This document shows positions 48,116 through 59,260 of a DNA stretch of 64,000 nucleotides, in pieces. The stretch covers positions 21,576,001-21,640,000 of the forward strand of contig JAUJPP010000012.1 of NCBI GenBank assembly GCA_030562195.1, written 5' to 3'. The notes beneath the pieces are model-generated. The model was not told the DNA's origin and made no database searches. It saw only the letters and a list, made by a program, of their open reading frames with translations. Numbering within the stretch: position 1 is the stretch's first letter; every line of letters starts with the position of its first letter. Made by a program: the position numbers and the translations under genes. The DNA comes from Nipponacmea schrenckii. Its lineage: Eukaryota > Mollusca > Gastropoda > Lottiidae.

Positions 48116-49686
48116 TATTCTTTCCACATGTAGTATCCATACAGTAGTCGGTGAGAGTGAAGGTCAAAACTGGACAGCAGAATCCTTTTCGAAGTAATTT
48201 GGCTATGAGGATGTATCTGCTTTTCCTTAATGTACAATTTAGACACAAATATATTAAGCATTTGTCGAATAGACGCGAAACTTTAGGCACACGTTCATTT
48301 GGAAATTCATAAAAATAGGCACAGTCTAAAAAGGTTACAGTGACATAGGCACATTTTAAATTAGGGTCGTATTTATAACAGCACATTGTGTCTAAATGAC
48401 AATGTGCCTAAACGTGTGTTCTTAAGTTAATATGTGTTTCATTGAAGATGTGCAGAAATAACTGTGTTTTATATATCCTGTGCCTATATAACCTGTGCCT
48501 TTATAACCTATGCCTAAAGTACCATGCCTAAATCTCGGTGCTACTATTATTTCCAAATTGACTGTTTGCCGTCGGATTCCAACCATATAACCTTATCATG
48601 GCCACCAGTATTGCCTAAGCTATAATAATGATGCCTCATTCAATACCCTCAACATAGCTCTTTTTATCCCTTCCATTCAGTCGGTTGTTTCAACTTTCGT
48701 TTTATCACCGATTTTGTATGGGACTTTTAATCAAGTCCGCACTTTATTCTCTTAAATGGAACCCTCCATTCATGCCTTTCAAACAAGTCCATACATTATT
48801 CGCGTAAATAGAACCCTCTTTTAGAATCTTTTGAAGCCTTATCACCGTCCTTCAAAGAAGTTGTCACGTACGATTGTATGAAATATTGTGCACTATACAT
48901 CAATTAAGTCAATACTCTCGTGGAACTCGTACTCTGTTCGCCGCCATTTAGTCCCAGTTTCTTGACATTATTCAACACTTCTTGCTCAGGTGTCGGGCAT
49001 TAGATTGCAGCCCTGCGCCAATCTTTTCTGTTCCGCATTATATCGACCAACATGCTGTATACAGCTGTATTTACCTAATCTGTTTGGATTTCCAACTTCC
49101 AACGAACCTTTTAACTGTACAGGTTTAAGCACTTGTGCATCGGATTTTGGTCCATTCGAGCGAATAAACGCTTTTTCGACTGTTTCCCAAATCGCGGACA
49201 GATAGAATTTACTGCGAAATCCAAAAGTCAAATATTAGGCTCAAAAGATCATTTCTTAGTGCAATTTGAAACATGGCATGGAATATATACAGTTTAGATT
49301 TTTCCAGATCCACTCCAGACCGAGGTCGCACTTTCCAGACTCCGAAACCAACACGAGTGTAGCATTGATAGATGAATCGAATGCATCCTATAATAAAAAG
49401 CGTATTGTATTAGAAATGGTTGCGATTCATTCGGATTTGAAAAGAAGGGAAATAGATTTCAATCGAAAGGATAAAGCAAGTGTCCTAGTATCTATGGATA
49501 TCTGAATGCCAATATGGCGGCCTATTGTGGTGCCATAGTTCCATACGATGCTGGAATTTGAATGGAATTGAATAGAGATGTCATGTGAAAGGAGATTCCT
49601 TGATGGAAAATGGAAGTCGCATTGCTAGCATTCTCGCAATTAATATTGTTATTACAGTGAGTTCCATTGAAACAGAATATAGTCGC
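48116..49686. other. ~1.5 kb stretch, no gene supported
   Basis: A short tandem of TGCCTAAAN/CCTGTGCCTATATAA units lies at about 48398-48535. GCCGCCATTTAG at 48941 and ATATGGCGGCC at 49513 are YY1-like motifs in opposite orientation flanking opposite-strand open frames of 71 and 81 codons (48986-49231). Confidence 0.4.
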
Positions 49687-49720
49687 TTAAAGGGATTGTA
49701 AAGAGGTTCTCTTAAAAAAA
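49687..49720 (+). mobile_element. TTAA-ended element terminus, second MITE family
   Basis: TTAAAGGGATTGTAAAGAGG plus TTCTCT matches the left end of the candidate element at 63661 (TTAAAGAGATAGTAAAGAGG). No matching right end was identified here. Confidence 0.4.
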
Positions 49721-49772
49721 TGTTTGCAACATTTCAATTTTCATTCAGATGGTTCCTGCAATTCATTCAGAT

Positions 49773-49884
49773 GGTTCCTGTAATTTCACTAGAACTAAGT
49801 GTTCTAATATCGAATAATCTATGCAAACGTATATGGAAATAGTGACTTAATCAAACACTTAGTTCTAGTAGAACTGCAGGAAGC
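49773..49884. repeat. Inverted repeat, 31-bp arms, ~50-bp loop
   Basis: ACTAGAACTAAGTGTT at 49788-49803 is perfectly inverted at 49854-49869. The arms extend outward with few mismatches through GGTTCCTGTAATTTC versus GCTTCCTGCAGTTCT. This could fold into a stable hairpin. Confidence 0.85.
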
Positions 49885-51293
49885 ACAGACGTCTGATTGG
49901 TTTGTTTTTCATTGCATATCCTTGTATACTAGTTGTTCGGCGCATCAAATCGTAATGAAGGGAAAGGCTTCGCTTATATCCAAAAAAAAAAAAGCCAGTA
50001 GTCTATCGCCCAATTGAACATAGCAAGGAGCTGTCCGTATTCATTAACCCAGTGGCAGAAAGATAGAATGTAAAACACTTTATTTTCACTTCCATGAAAG
50101 GATAACGCGACCAATGGTCTCGAGTCGCTTCAATTAATATTGATACAATTTGACCTCAACTGTTTTGGTTATTGAAACGGACACGTGTCACGTGTTGTTC
50201 GATATCAGTCGTTGCCATTTCGCACCAGTTTGTCAAAAGTTACACATCCTTGCGTCAAGATTCATTGACTATATTAATTGGACAAAATTATTCCTCGTCT
50301 TTCTAGTATATATGGTCCCATTCTGGCCGCAATATCATTCAAACAGTCATCTGAAAGGTTCCATAAGCGCTCTTCAACCTTTTCAGCTTGACGAAAACTG
50401 TCGAGGATTGCCGAATGCCTATCATTGTTACTACTTGGTTGGATATGATGATTTTGTGGGACCATTGCTCCGTTCTTATCATAGAAACAGACATTCCGTA
50501 AGGCTAACTGGTTGGACACACTTTTTCTGTGGTTCCAGCGTTTCTAGCTTGTAATACAACAGTTTTTCTGCGATCCAGCTCATACAGACAGCCAACCCTT
50601 TCAACCATTCTGCCAAACTCGTTATTTTAGACATATAATTAATTTTTGTTATTATCGAATCAGAACAGCCGATCGTGTTAATTTGGTACATTTGACTTTT
50701 GTTTGAAGATTAGCCAGTCTTCAAGTTATGTTTCCAAAGACCTCCGACTTACAGAGTTACAGCATCGATGCCATAAATAACTTAAGAGTACTTTTCCATT
50801 TATTTATTTCAACAAGTTTTAAATGTCAATAGGCGAGCTCAGCTGCTGAACAATACCTCTTTTACTTCTCCAACAGTCATTAAGGCCTCTATACAATTCA
50901 ATTCAATTCTACTTTCGATTTCCTTTTCATGAAAATCAAAATATGAAAAATTATTGACAGACGTTTGAATGGAGAAAATAAGACTCCATAATCAAAATGA
51001 TAGACATGTTTTTCAAGACAGTTTTGGTGCGGAAACTCTACAGAAAATTCCTTCTGAATGATCGAGGCTAGAAAAGGTGTGTGGTTTTTTTCTGTTCTCT
51101 TTTGATAAAAACGTTGAAGATCGACCAAGGGAGAGAATAAGTGTGAAAGAACAATAGGTTCGGAACAATGGTTAATTCTAAGAGACTGGAGGAACTGAAT
51201 GCTGGTAATTAGAAAATCTATGTCTTCATACTTCTTACTTTATTATGAATTGTCAATAAAAGTATTAGATTTGACGAATTGCTTGGCTAATCA
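49885..51293. other. ~1.4 kb stretch, longest frames unsupported
   Basis: A 134-codon plus-strand frame (50150-50554) and an 81-codon antisense frame (50274-50519) overlap. Neither contains a domain I recognise or an adjoining splice-linked exon. A decayed coding fragment is possible. Confidence 0.35.
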
Positions 51294-51850
51294 ATGGCCT
51301 AAATGGAACGAGAAATATGGAGTTTTACTTCCTATTACATGGAATTTACCAAGATGAACTAAAGTTTATATATTGCTGCCGAAAATAATAGATATGGAGT
51401 TTAACGTCCTATTACATTGGTTTTTCAAACCAAAATGACTAGAGTTTGTACATTGCTGCCGAAAAGAGTTGAAATGGAATTAGAAATATGGAATTTCACT
51501 TCCTATTACATGGGGTTTCAATCCAAGATTATAAGACTAAAATTTATACATAGCTAAAAAAAAGAGTTCAAATGGAACTTCAGGAATATGGAGTTTTACG
51601 TCCTAGGAAATGGGGATACACACTAAGATGAGCTAGTAAGACTACAGTTTATACATTCCTGCCGAAAAGAGTTCAACTGGAACCAGAAATATAGAGTTTT
51701 ACGTCCTACAACAAACCAAGATTAGCTAGAGTTTATACGTTGCTACAGAAACGAGTTCAAACGGAATTTCAGGATGACAGTTTTACGATCTACGTGGAGG
51801 ATACATACATTGGTCGGATCATGGTCCAAATGGAACATACAATATATATT
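51294..51850 (+). repeat. Degenerate ~95-110 bp tandem repeat (5-6 copies) built on the SINE tail
   Basis: AGAAATATGGAGTTTTACNT + CCTATTACATGG...AAGATNANCTA...GTTTATACATTGCTGCCGAA recurs from 51310 to 51740 and decays to 51850. Each copy carries the tail motif GGAGTTTTACGTCCT. Confidence 0.8.
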
Positions 51851-53880
51851 ATGGAGGTTACGTCCTTACTTGTTTGAACTTCAGGAGGTAACATTTCAAT
51901 GAATGGTGTGCGTTTCAAGAATCTGTTTGCTAATCAATGCCCAACATTCATAGCATTCGCCAACTCTTCAACATTCAAAAGAAAAACAGCCAAAAGAAAT
52001 GTGATGTATTTTTACGCTAATTCCACAACATTCAATCCTCAAGCCTCGGGTTTTTAGGGCCGGAGTATCAGAGGCGATGTAATGGGCCACCCCAGATTAT
52101 CGTTTCACATTGTTGAAGCATTATCAGTGCACTGGAAAATCAGTAATCATGTTCACAGCTCATTTTTGACATTTCACCCTTCAAATACATGACTGTGACT
52201 AGAAGTATCCGCGTTTGATAGTTTAAATGGCAAAACCGTTTGCTTTTGCTTGCTTGGCTTTTGAGAAGCTATTTGAAATTTGGAGGGTGTTGTTAAAATG
52301 CAGTTGGCCAATATTTAAATGACTATTCAAAATTTATCTCTACAGCATATACAACATTGTCAACTGCAAGGTAAAAAACATAAAACATGACATTTGCAAA
52401 ATGATTAACTAACTTTTTAAATTTTTCACTTCCTACAGATTATGATTGGCAAAAACCGATGATTTATTTCGAGGACGATACAGAATCTTCATAACTGTCT
52501 TGCAAACACGTATATATGACACAATTTTTCTGACACGACGTTTTAGGTCATATCTCGAGAAGAACGGATTTAGAAAGTTGAAAAGAAATGGTGGTCAGTT
52601 TTTTAGATTTTAGACTATATTTGAACATGTTTAAAATAATTGCAGTCGTGGACACACGTTGACCCAAATTGACCAAAACCTGACCTTAGAAATAGATGAC
52701 CTGAGCCTAAATTGTTTTTGTTTTTCATTTTAAATTTAGCTTTGTATAGTAGAGTAGCAGTTTGCGGTTTTGCCACTGCCCTGGCTAAAGTTCTCCACTG
52801 CACACTCACTGCATACCATAATGTAGATCTAGACGCGTGACTGTTAGGCTGTTTTATGTCGGGGTTTCAGTCATGCGATACCCGGTGCTTCAGACTGTGT
52901 TCAGTGCCGTAGCCAGACTTTCGGATTTGCAAGCTCATATCCGGGGTGGGGGGGGGGGTCGCCTTGGCAGTTGGGAACGTATGGTTTTTTTTAAATTGGT
53001 CGGCTGTCCAGGACACATTCCAATTTAACTGGCTCAAAGACTGTGTATGTTATTGTTACTGTTAGATCCCTCGAAAAGTGTAGGATGTTGCCGCTGCGCT
53101 GACAAAATTGCCCAATTGCAAATAGCATATCGTCATGTAAAGAAAGCCAAGGACAATCGGCATACGTCTGCGTGACTTGTAGCCTAAATTTAAGCCTAGT
53201 TTTGATCTTCTTATTATTAGCCATTGTGTGACATTATCGGGACAGTCTCCATTTTACTTACGGAGAGTCTTCGTTTTTTAGGGATATTTTGGCAGCACCA
53301 AAATCATTTGGACCTATTATTGTGTTGGAGAAGCACATTTCATAACTTTAATTATTTTTAAGCCATGCTTCAGCTTACCGTTTTTTGAACTCTATGACAG
53401 TCACGTTGTTTTTCTTCGTGTTCGCCTGCCATAAAACCCCGCACAATTTTCGATGACGTCATTTTACCGTGCAACGGACTGACTACCAAATTAGAGACTA
53501 TGCTTTTATAATTACGGATTTAGATTGGATTAAGAAAAGGTATTGGGCAATGGGGTATATTCCTGCCTTTATGCCTTGATGGAAATTCGACCCTACGGCT
53601 CCTAATCGCCTATAAGTCGGATATAAACAAATTCCACCTATAAACCCCGCCGTTTCAAAACCTTTAACCTGCCTAGATCTAATGACAGTATATTTACGTT
53701 TGTTTTCCAACCCTCGTTTTAACCGCCATTGTTCTACACGTAGATTTATTGCCACTGTATTCTATGCGGCTATTGTTCGACGTACAAATGCAATACGACG
53801 CTTCTCTATGGATTATGCCAGTAATCCGCCAAGGTAAATTTATGATGACCTTTCGCTATAGAGTTTGCCATGAATTTAAA
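51851..53880. other. ~2 kb stretch, no gene supported
   Basis: Open frames 52991-53224 and 53498-53755 (minus) start with ATG but show no recognised domain. A G-run (GGGGTGGGGGGGGGG) lies at about 52945-52959 and ATGACGTCAT at about 53452. Confidence 0.4.
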
Positions 53881-53884
53881 TGTT

Positions 53885-54050
53885 AAGTGGGGGTTGTAGG
53901 GGGGGGGGGGAGGCCTTTGTATCCAATAAGGCTAATGTTCCACCTACAAAATGCAATAAGGGCTTAGTCTGTATGTGTGAGTATGGGTGTATGTGTTTGA
54001 AAAGGGAAGGTTAGGGGAGGTGGTGGATGGGGTGGGGGGGGTGTTATGTA
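53885..54050. other. G-rich tract with potential G-quadruplexes
   Basis: GGGGGGGGGGGGAGG at about 53900 and GGTGGTGGATGGGGTGGGGG at about 54020 each contain several G-runs on one strand. Confidence 0.6.
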
Positions 54051-54054
54051 AGAG

Positions 54055-54203
54055 ATAAAACACGACTACGAGGTTATGCTTGGATTTGTAAAACCGAGAA
54101 GGAAGAAAGTTGACCGATTGTCCCGAAGGTTTTACAAGAGGTCCAAACTTTCTGACTTCGAGGTTTTACAAATCCAAGCATAACCGAGTAGGAGTGTTTT
54201 ATC
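54055..54203. mobile_element. Foldback element, ~41-bp inverted arms
   Basis: A 24-bp segment (54072-54095, core GGTTATGCTTGGATTTGT) is perfectly inverted at 54162-54185. The arms extend outward to GATAAA...CACNNCTAC with few mismatches and one indel. The loop contains a further GGTTTTAC. The 150-bp size and near-palindromic form fit a foldback MITE. Confidence 0.75.
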
Positions 54204-54344
54204 AGACTTATAAACCGTCAAATATTTTTCATTAGCTCTAAATATAACATGTTTCGGCAATCTTTTGTTCATGTATACTATGGACATAACGGTTTATGTT
54301 TATCTATATCCCATGTTGCTCGTGCGTTCAGATAGCCTAATTTA

Positions 54345-54660
54345 CAAGGTTTTACAAATGGTAATGTGACAAATCCACTCACGAATGTATACGTGCGTTC
54401 AATTTCACTTTCATATAAAAAATTTACAAGGTTTTACAAATGGTCATGTGATAAAACCACTCACAAATATACACGTGAGTTCAATTTCACTTTCATATAA
54501 AATACACGACTGACATTGTGATATTAGCAGATGTAAAACCGCCTTTTCACAATTGTAAAACCGGTTACGGGGTTTTGATTTGATTGTAAAACCACCATTT
54601 AACAATTGTAAAACCGGCTACGGGGTTTTGATTCCATTGTAAAACCTCCTAGTAGCAATC
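54345..54660. repeat. Tandem duplications with clustered GTAAAACC motifs
   Basis: An ~81-bp unit (TTTACAAGGTTTTACAAATG, CTTTCATATAAAA) is duplicated at 54341 and 54423. A 53-bp unit (CAATTGTAAAACCGG, ACGGGGTTTTGATT) is duplicated at 54551 and 54604. GTAAAACC or its complement occurs exactly at 54349, 54430, 54533, 54555, 54586, 54608 and 54639. Confidence 0.85.
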
Positions 54661-55033
54661 CGAGGTAATTACACGATTTAATGGAACCCCCAACATCAAA
54701 GAGATTTGCCGTCATAGGTTTATAATGATACATAACACACATACGCACTAGTCATTCATCCCGCACACTACCTTCGGTCAATATATTACATAAACACTGG
54801 CTCGGGTACAGTTAGTATATTAATTCTATTTCCCGACTATTGTCGTCTGTTTATATTCGTTTTGTTCCCGCCTCCAATTTCAATCCCGGCACGAAACGAA
54901 ACACAAAAGACCGCATAATTGTAAAACAATAGCTTTAGAACTCGGACACACAAGAATATGTTAAAGCATCTTCGCCAAAAGACTCTTTGTTGTTTCTAAC
55001 CTCGAGGAAGAATCTAACCGAATATCGCCTTTT

Positions 55034-55205
55034 TGAAATTAACGGAATTTTACGTCCCACATTTCTAAACATAATGGGTTAATGAAGACGAGCCACACCA
55101 TGCAGTGTGCAATGAGAGAAATTTAGCCAGGATAGCTGCATTAGCCTACTCTCTTTGCTATTGTCGAGGAATCTGAAACGTGCACTGCCTGTATCATTCT
55201 AGTCC
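55034..55205 (-). mobile_element. V-type SINE, 5'-truncated copy
   Basis: Runs from the tail (ACGGAATTTTACGTCCCAC) through ATGCAGTGTGCAATGAGAGA, TTAGCCAGGATAGCTGCATT and AGCCTACTCTCTTTGC to AACGTGCACTGCCTGTA. The head and 5' body are missing. A second small fragment (GCAATGAGGGAAATTTT) lies at about 55741-55757. Confidence 0.85.
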
Positions 55206-57159
55206 AGGTTTTCAACTTCGACTAAAACCATATTTCATTGCCATTCCAAAAATACTGCTAGCCCGACCCAACATCACAGTCTGACTACGGACAGGTCCAG
55301 ATTGATCTTTTCAGAATTCTACCTGCTGTCAAGAACACTGGCACGTCGAAGATGTTTACCTATTGATGACAATAGCAGGATCCGTTGGAATTGTAGCAGG
55401 AATAAAAGACATCATTGTTGTCATTGTTTAGGAACCATTGTTGTCTTTAACGCTGGAAAGAAAAGCCCAGTAGTAGATCTATTGTTACTAATAATTGGAA
55501 AAACAAACTAACTCATTTCCGATTATTTATTTATCCTTATGAGTGTTTTGATGGTGGGGTCAATTCCTTGGGGGAGGGGGGTCTGGATGGGGAGGGGTGG
55601 GGTGTCATCTATTAAAATGTACGCCCTTTAGAAAAGCCATGCCATAAGGACGAGGGCGGTATAATAATATGAGGTCATGAAAGGGGTTACGCTATACCGT
55701 CAGATTAAAAGCTAAGAAGATAGATAACGGCATAAACTGAGCAATGAGGGAAATTTTTTATCACTACCGAGGTCATTACACGTCATTTGATCCTCTACAA
55801 TCCTACCAATTATTCGATAGAAGAAGGTCGTAGAATTCTCGATTTTTCCATATAGAAATCAAAACGAATTCAATAGCCATAATTATAATGAAACCGGGTC
55901 GATTTTGTTTGAGTTCCTGCAACCAACTAGAATTTATTAAATACAGAAAAAGGAAGAAAAGAGTCCTGATAAATTCCCGCCATTATTCAGCAATGTCGTC
56001 TGTTTGAATGACGCCATTATGAAGAAAGAAGCAGTCATTGTTCACAACTGTCCAATATTTCAAAAGAATTTCTGCCTCGTTTCTAAAGAACGATTTGATT
56101 TCATCTCTAAAGGATTTCCCTATGTCTATAACATTTGAATGGACCAATGAAAAGCTCTTGTTCCATTTACTACCTAACAACCAAGATGGCTGCCATTAAT
56201 CACGTCCTTTCACGAACAAGAATGAAGAATAAATTTGTTGTAATTTAAAGCCGAGTAAAAGGATGAAATTCTAAAGAATTATTCTACTAAAGAATTGCCG
56301 CCATTCAATTTTCTTTCTATTGAACTTGGTGCTATTCAAGACTAAAAGACCTCGGTTCCTGGAAGGTTTTCCTGACATTACCAAAACAGCTTGTTGGCAG
56401 AAAGTGGAAATTAATTTTCATGCAATAAAAGTCATACATAGGCTAGGGCAAAAGGGACATAAGCTACACGGTCGTGATGTTTGTCCCTCCTCTTTTTGGA
56501 CAGTTTGCTTTAAAAGTATTTTAGCAATATCGTGCGTTCAATTAATTCATGCAAATTCAAGGTTTGAGAATAAGGTTTTTTTTTCTAAATGTTGATCGGG
56601 AACACCGAAAGTCTTATTTTCAGTAAGACTTCTGTGGTTCCTGCAATTCCTAAGCCTTGTATTATCTCAGAAGCAATTAATAGGGACCTTTGTGATAGTG
56701 ACGTCATAAAACCACTAGCCTTTTTGGAATGGTGCAAATTGATGCTATCAGTGTCCATGATATACATGATAATTTTAGAAAACCGCCCCTTTAACTTGGT
56801 GTTCCACCATGGTTCCATCGCTTTAATAAAAAAAACGGCCTGAAAGTTTCTGATTTCCCTCTCCTTTTCTCCAAACGATTTCCTTGACCAAATAAATCTC
56901 AAATCGCTTTTTAAGTCAATAAAAGGCCGATTGATGTCTCAAAGAATGTATTCACGTGAGTTCCACGCTATTCAAAGGCAATCGGATGAAAATGCGATAT
57001 TTCACCGACATCAAAAGCGGGAACGTGCAGATTTAAAAGAAGCGGTGGTAAAAGACGAAAATGAGACCATTCTTTGAAATTTCTTTCCTTTATCTTCTAA
57101 AGTTTGTCGATTCACAAATCTGAAACGAAGTATCCCATCATCTCTTCTGTTTGGTCCTT
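55206..57159. other. ~2 kb stretch, promoter-like motifs but no gene supported
   Basis: YY1-like motifs cluster here: CCCGCCATT at 55978, AAGATGGCTGCC at 56183 and GCCGCCATT at 56297. A perfect CRE (TGACGTCA) lies at 56699-56706. Open frames 56585-56902 (minus) and 56589-56843 (plus) are antisense to each other; no family is recognised. A G-rich run lies at about 55570-55600. Confidence 0.4.
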
Positions 57160-57490
57160 ATGGAATATTTTTCTTGAATACGTGTTAATCCGAAACACTC
57201 CGTCATTTTTTTTATTAAAAATATGCCGCTTCAATAGATAATCCGAATTGTTCTGTCTGGGAATACGTATCATGAAAACAGGTAAATCCCAGAATCAGTG
57301 CAGTTGTGGAATATTTGTGAGTACGTGTTAATCCGAAACACTCTGTGAGGGTTTTTTTCAATTCCTCTTAAATACAAGATAATCCGAAATGTTCTGGTGG
57401 AAATACCTATCATAATACAGGTTAATCCCAGAGTCACTGTAGTTGTGGAATATTAAAGTACTTTGTAATCCGAAACACTCTGTTTGACTC
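57160..57490. repeat. ~150-bp tandem repeat (2 copies plus partials)
   Basis: AATCCGAAACACTCNGT occurs at about 57189, 57330 and 57468. Between them, AATCCGAANTGTTCTG...GGAATAC...GGTNAATCCCAGAGTCA...GTTGTGGAATATT repeats with ~140-150 bp spacing. Confidence 0.85.
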
Positions 57491-57549
57491 TAAAGTCTGC
57501 TGAATTCAAGATCATATTGAATCATATTCGGTAATGGATTAAAAAAACA

Positions 57550-57660
57550 ATACCACCCCCCACCCCCCACCTCAAAAAAAAATTGACAACCGACCAATCC
57601 CATTACTTTAACTGAGACGTACCCCATTGAACCACCCCCCCCCCCCCCACCCCCGAATAT
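57550..57660. other. C-rich tracts (G-quadruplex potential on the minus strand)
   Basis: CCACCCCCCACCCCCCACC at about 57554 and CACCCCCCCCCCCCCCACCC at about 57635. Confidence 0.7.
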
Positions 57661-58059
57661 ATTTTCTTTCCACTTACAATCAAGTCTCCCTATGGACTGT
57701 AATTTCGGACTTCATTTGAAAGATGATCATAATATTGTTCAAATATTTGTTAAAATAAAAAGCTTTTTTCATCTCAAACTCATTTCTTTTAATCTTTCGT
57801 TTCAGAAAATTCTTTTGATTCCACGAGACGTCAATATATCTTTAATCAGAAATGATATGGAATTAATACTTCCCTTCATAAGAGAGTGGTTTATCTGGAT
57901 ATTCAAAAATAAAATTGGTATGTGAACGCTCCAAAGTCTGACACGCAGAGTCGAATCAGGCTTTCTGGAAGAGTGAACTTGCATTGACTGGCACACGTTA
58001 CACTTATAAGCTAGCTCTACAAGTTTCAACCCAGTTAGCAGTTTCTTCCCGTCAGTGAT

Positions 58060-58400
58060 GCAGGTAAGGATTGGATGTTTGTGGCTACTTCCAAAGGTAC
58101 TGGTCGAGGATATCGTACTAGGATATGAAGCCTTCGTGAACATTTTGTCTCATTTGAAAAAGATTGAACGTAAGAACTGTACATCAAAATTAATATGTAC
58201 TACGGGTAAGCATTCGATGTTTGTGGCTTCTTCCAAAGGTACTGGTCGAGGATATCGCACTTTGATATGAATGGAATTCTCCACACATTTTCAATGGCAG
58301 AAACAACGAAAATGATATCACCAAACTGTGCTTGAATGATGATGCTAAGTGTGGGTGGGAGGTGACTTCTTTCAAAGGTACTGGTCGAGAATATAAAACC
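58060..58400. repeat. ~140-bp tandem repeat (3 copies)
   Basis: TTCCAAAGGTACTGGTCGAG + GATATCG (or AATATAA) occurs at about 58089, 58229 and 58369, the first two preceded by GATGTTTGTGGCTNCTTCC. Repeat-derived open frames in both directions here are not genes. Confidence 0.9.
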
Positions 58401-59170
58401 TTAATTGAAATTGTTTCCTCGCGCAAGAACCGGCAGAAAACGTAATTTTCTCAACCGGCGCAAAAATTGTATTTTCATTAATTGTAAACGAATTAAAAGG
58501 GGTAGTAAGTGTTTACGGGTTTCGGGCTTATATATGAGTCCTTAACGAAACATTTTCTCGAGTTTTAACAAAATGAAGACGTCATTTCACTTGAAGAGTG
58601 GAAAAAAATCAAATTTTTTTTTTTGGTACACGAATTAAAAGATATTTCTGCGTGAAATTAGGTATTAAGTGGTGCCGAGGGATTCTCTACTTTTACTTTC
58701 TAAGGATGGAATTAACCTCATCTTTTTGATATTGAATGGAATTCTGTTATAACTACACAATGGCCTGTCAATCAGAGCTCGAAAGCTCGTTCCACGTGCA
58801 CAATGGAACCGGATTGGCAAACAATAGAACGAGTCTTTGAAAGTCGATGGGAGAATTTCTGAAAATGTCTTGAACACAATGGACGTCAGTGAAATGTAAA
58901 ATAAAAGAAAAGAATTCCATCTTATCTAGAATCGATTCAAGAAAATGTGATTATTTCATTGCCGTAATGGCCATATTGTCTATTTTTCTATACGGCTCTA
59001 TTTTCTTGCCATTTTCATTCTTAGACTCTTCTGTTGAATCATTAAAAGGGATTGCCTTCGTGGTCTACAGTTTATTTATGTACTTATTTATCTATGGTTT
59101 GTTCGTTTTGGTAATAACTTGGGTTGTTTTCTTTTTTTTTTGTACGCCACACCCCTTGTGCACAAAATTA

Positions 59171-59194
59171 TGACGTCAAACGTAACTGACGTCA
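59171..59194. promoter_or_regulatory. Two perfect CRE palindromes upstream of the coiled-coil gene
   Basis: TGACGTCA occurs at 59171-59178 and 59187-59194, 16 bp apart start to start, 67-90 bp before the ATG at 59261. TGACGTCA is the binding site of CREB/ATF-type bZIP proteins, and paired CREs just upstream of a first exon are a common promoter arrangement. No TATA box is evident. A TTGCAATAAT C/EBP-like word follows at about 59201. Confidence 0.6.
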
Positions 59195-59260
59195 ACGATT
59201 TTGCAATAATTTCAAAACGCAATTTTTCGAGCAGCGCAAACTATTAGGCCTACTAATTTC

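Noticed and set aside
47922..48386. 154-codon minus-strand frame, the longest outside the two genes apart from exon frames
   Set aside because: Part of it is the ~124-bp duplication seen in translation; composition is AT-driven, with no domain or splice support.
50150..50554. 134-codon plus-strand frame with an 81-codon antisense frame
   Set aside because: Mutually overlapping, no recognisable domain, no linked exons; a decayed element fragment cannot be excluded.
56585..56902. Overlapping sense and antisense frames of 84 and 105 codons
   Set aside because: No family, start context or splice evidence on either strand.
58889..59173. 94-codon frame with two hydrophobic segments just before the coiled-coil gene
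   Set aside because: Its start is GTG, the first ATG is internal, the T-rich sequence explains the hydrophobicity, and it overlaps the CRE promoter region.
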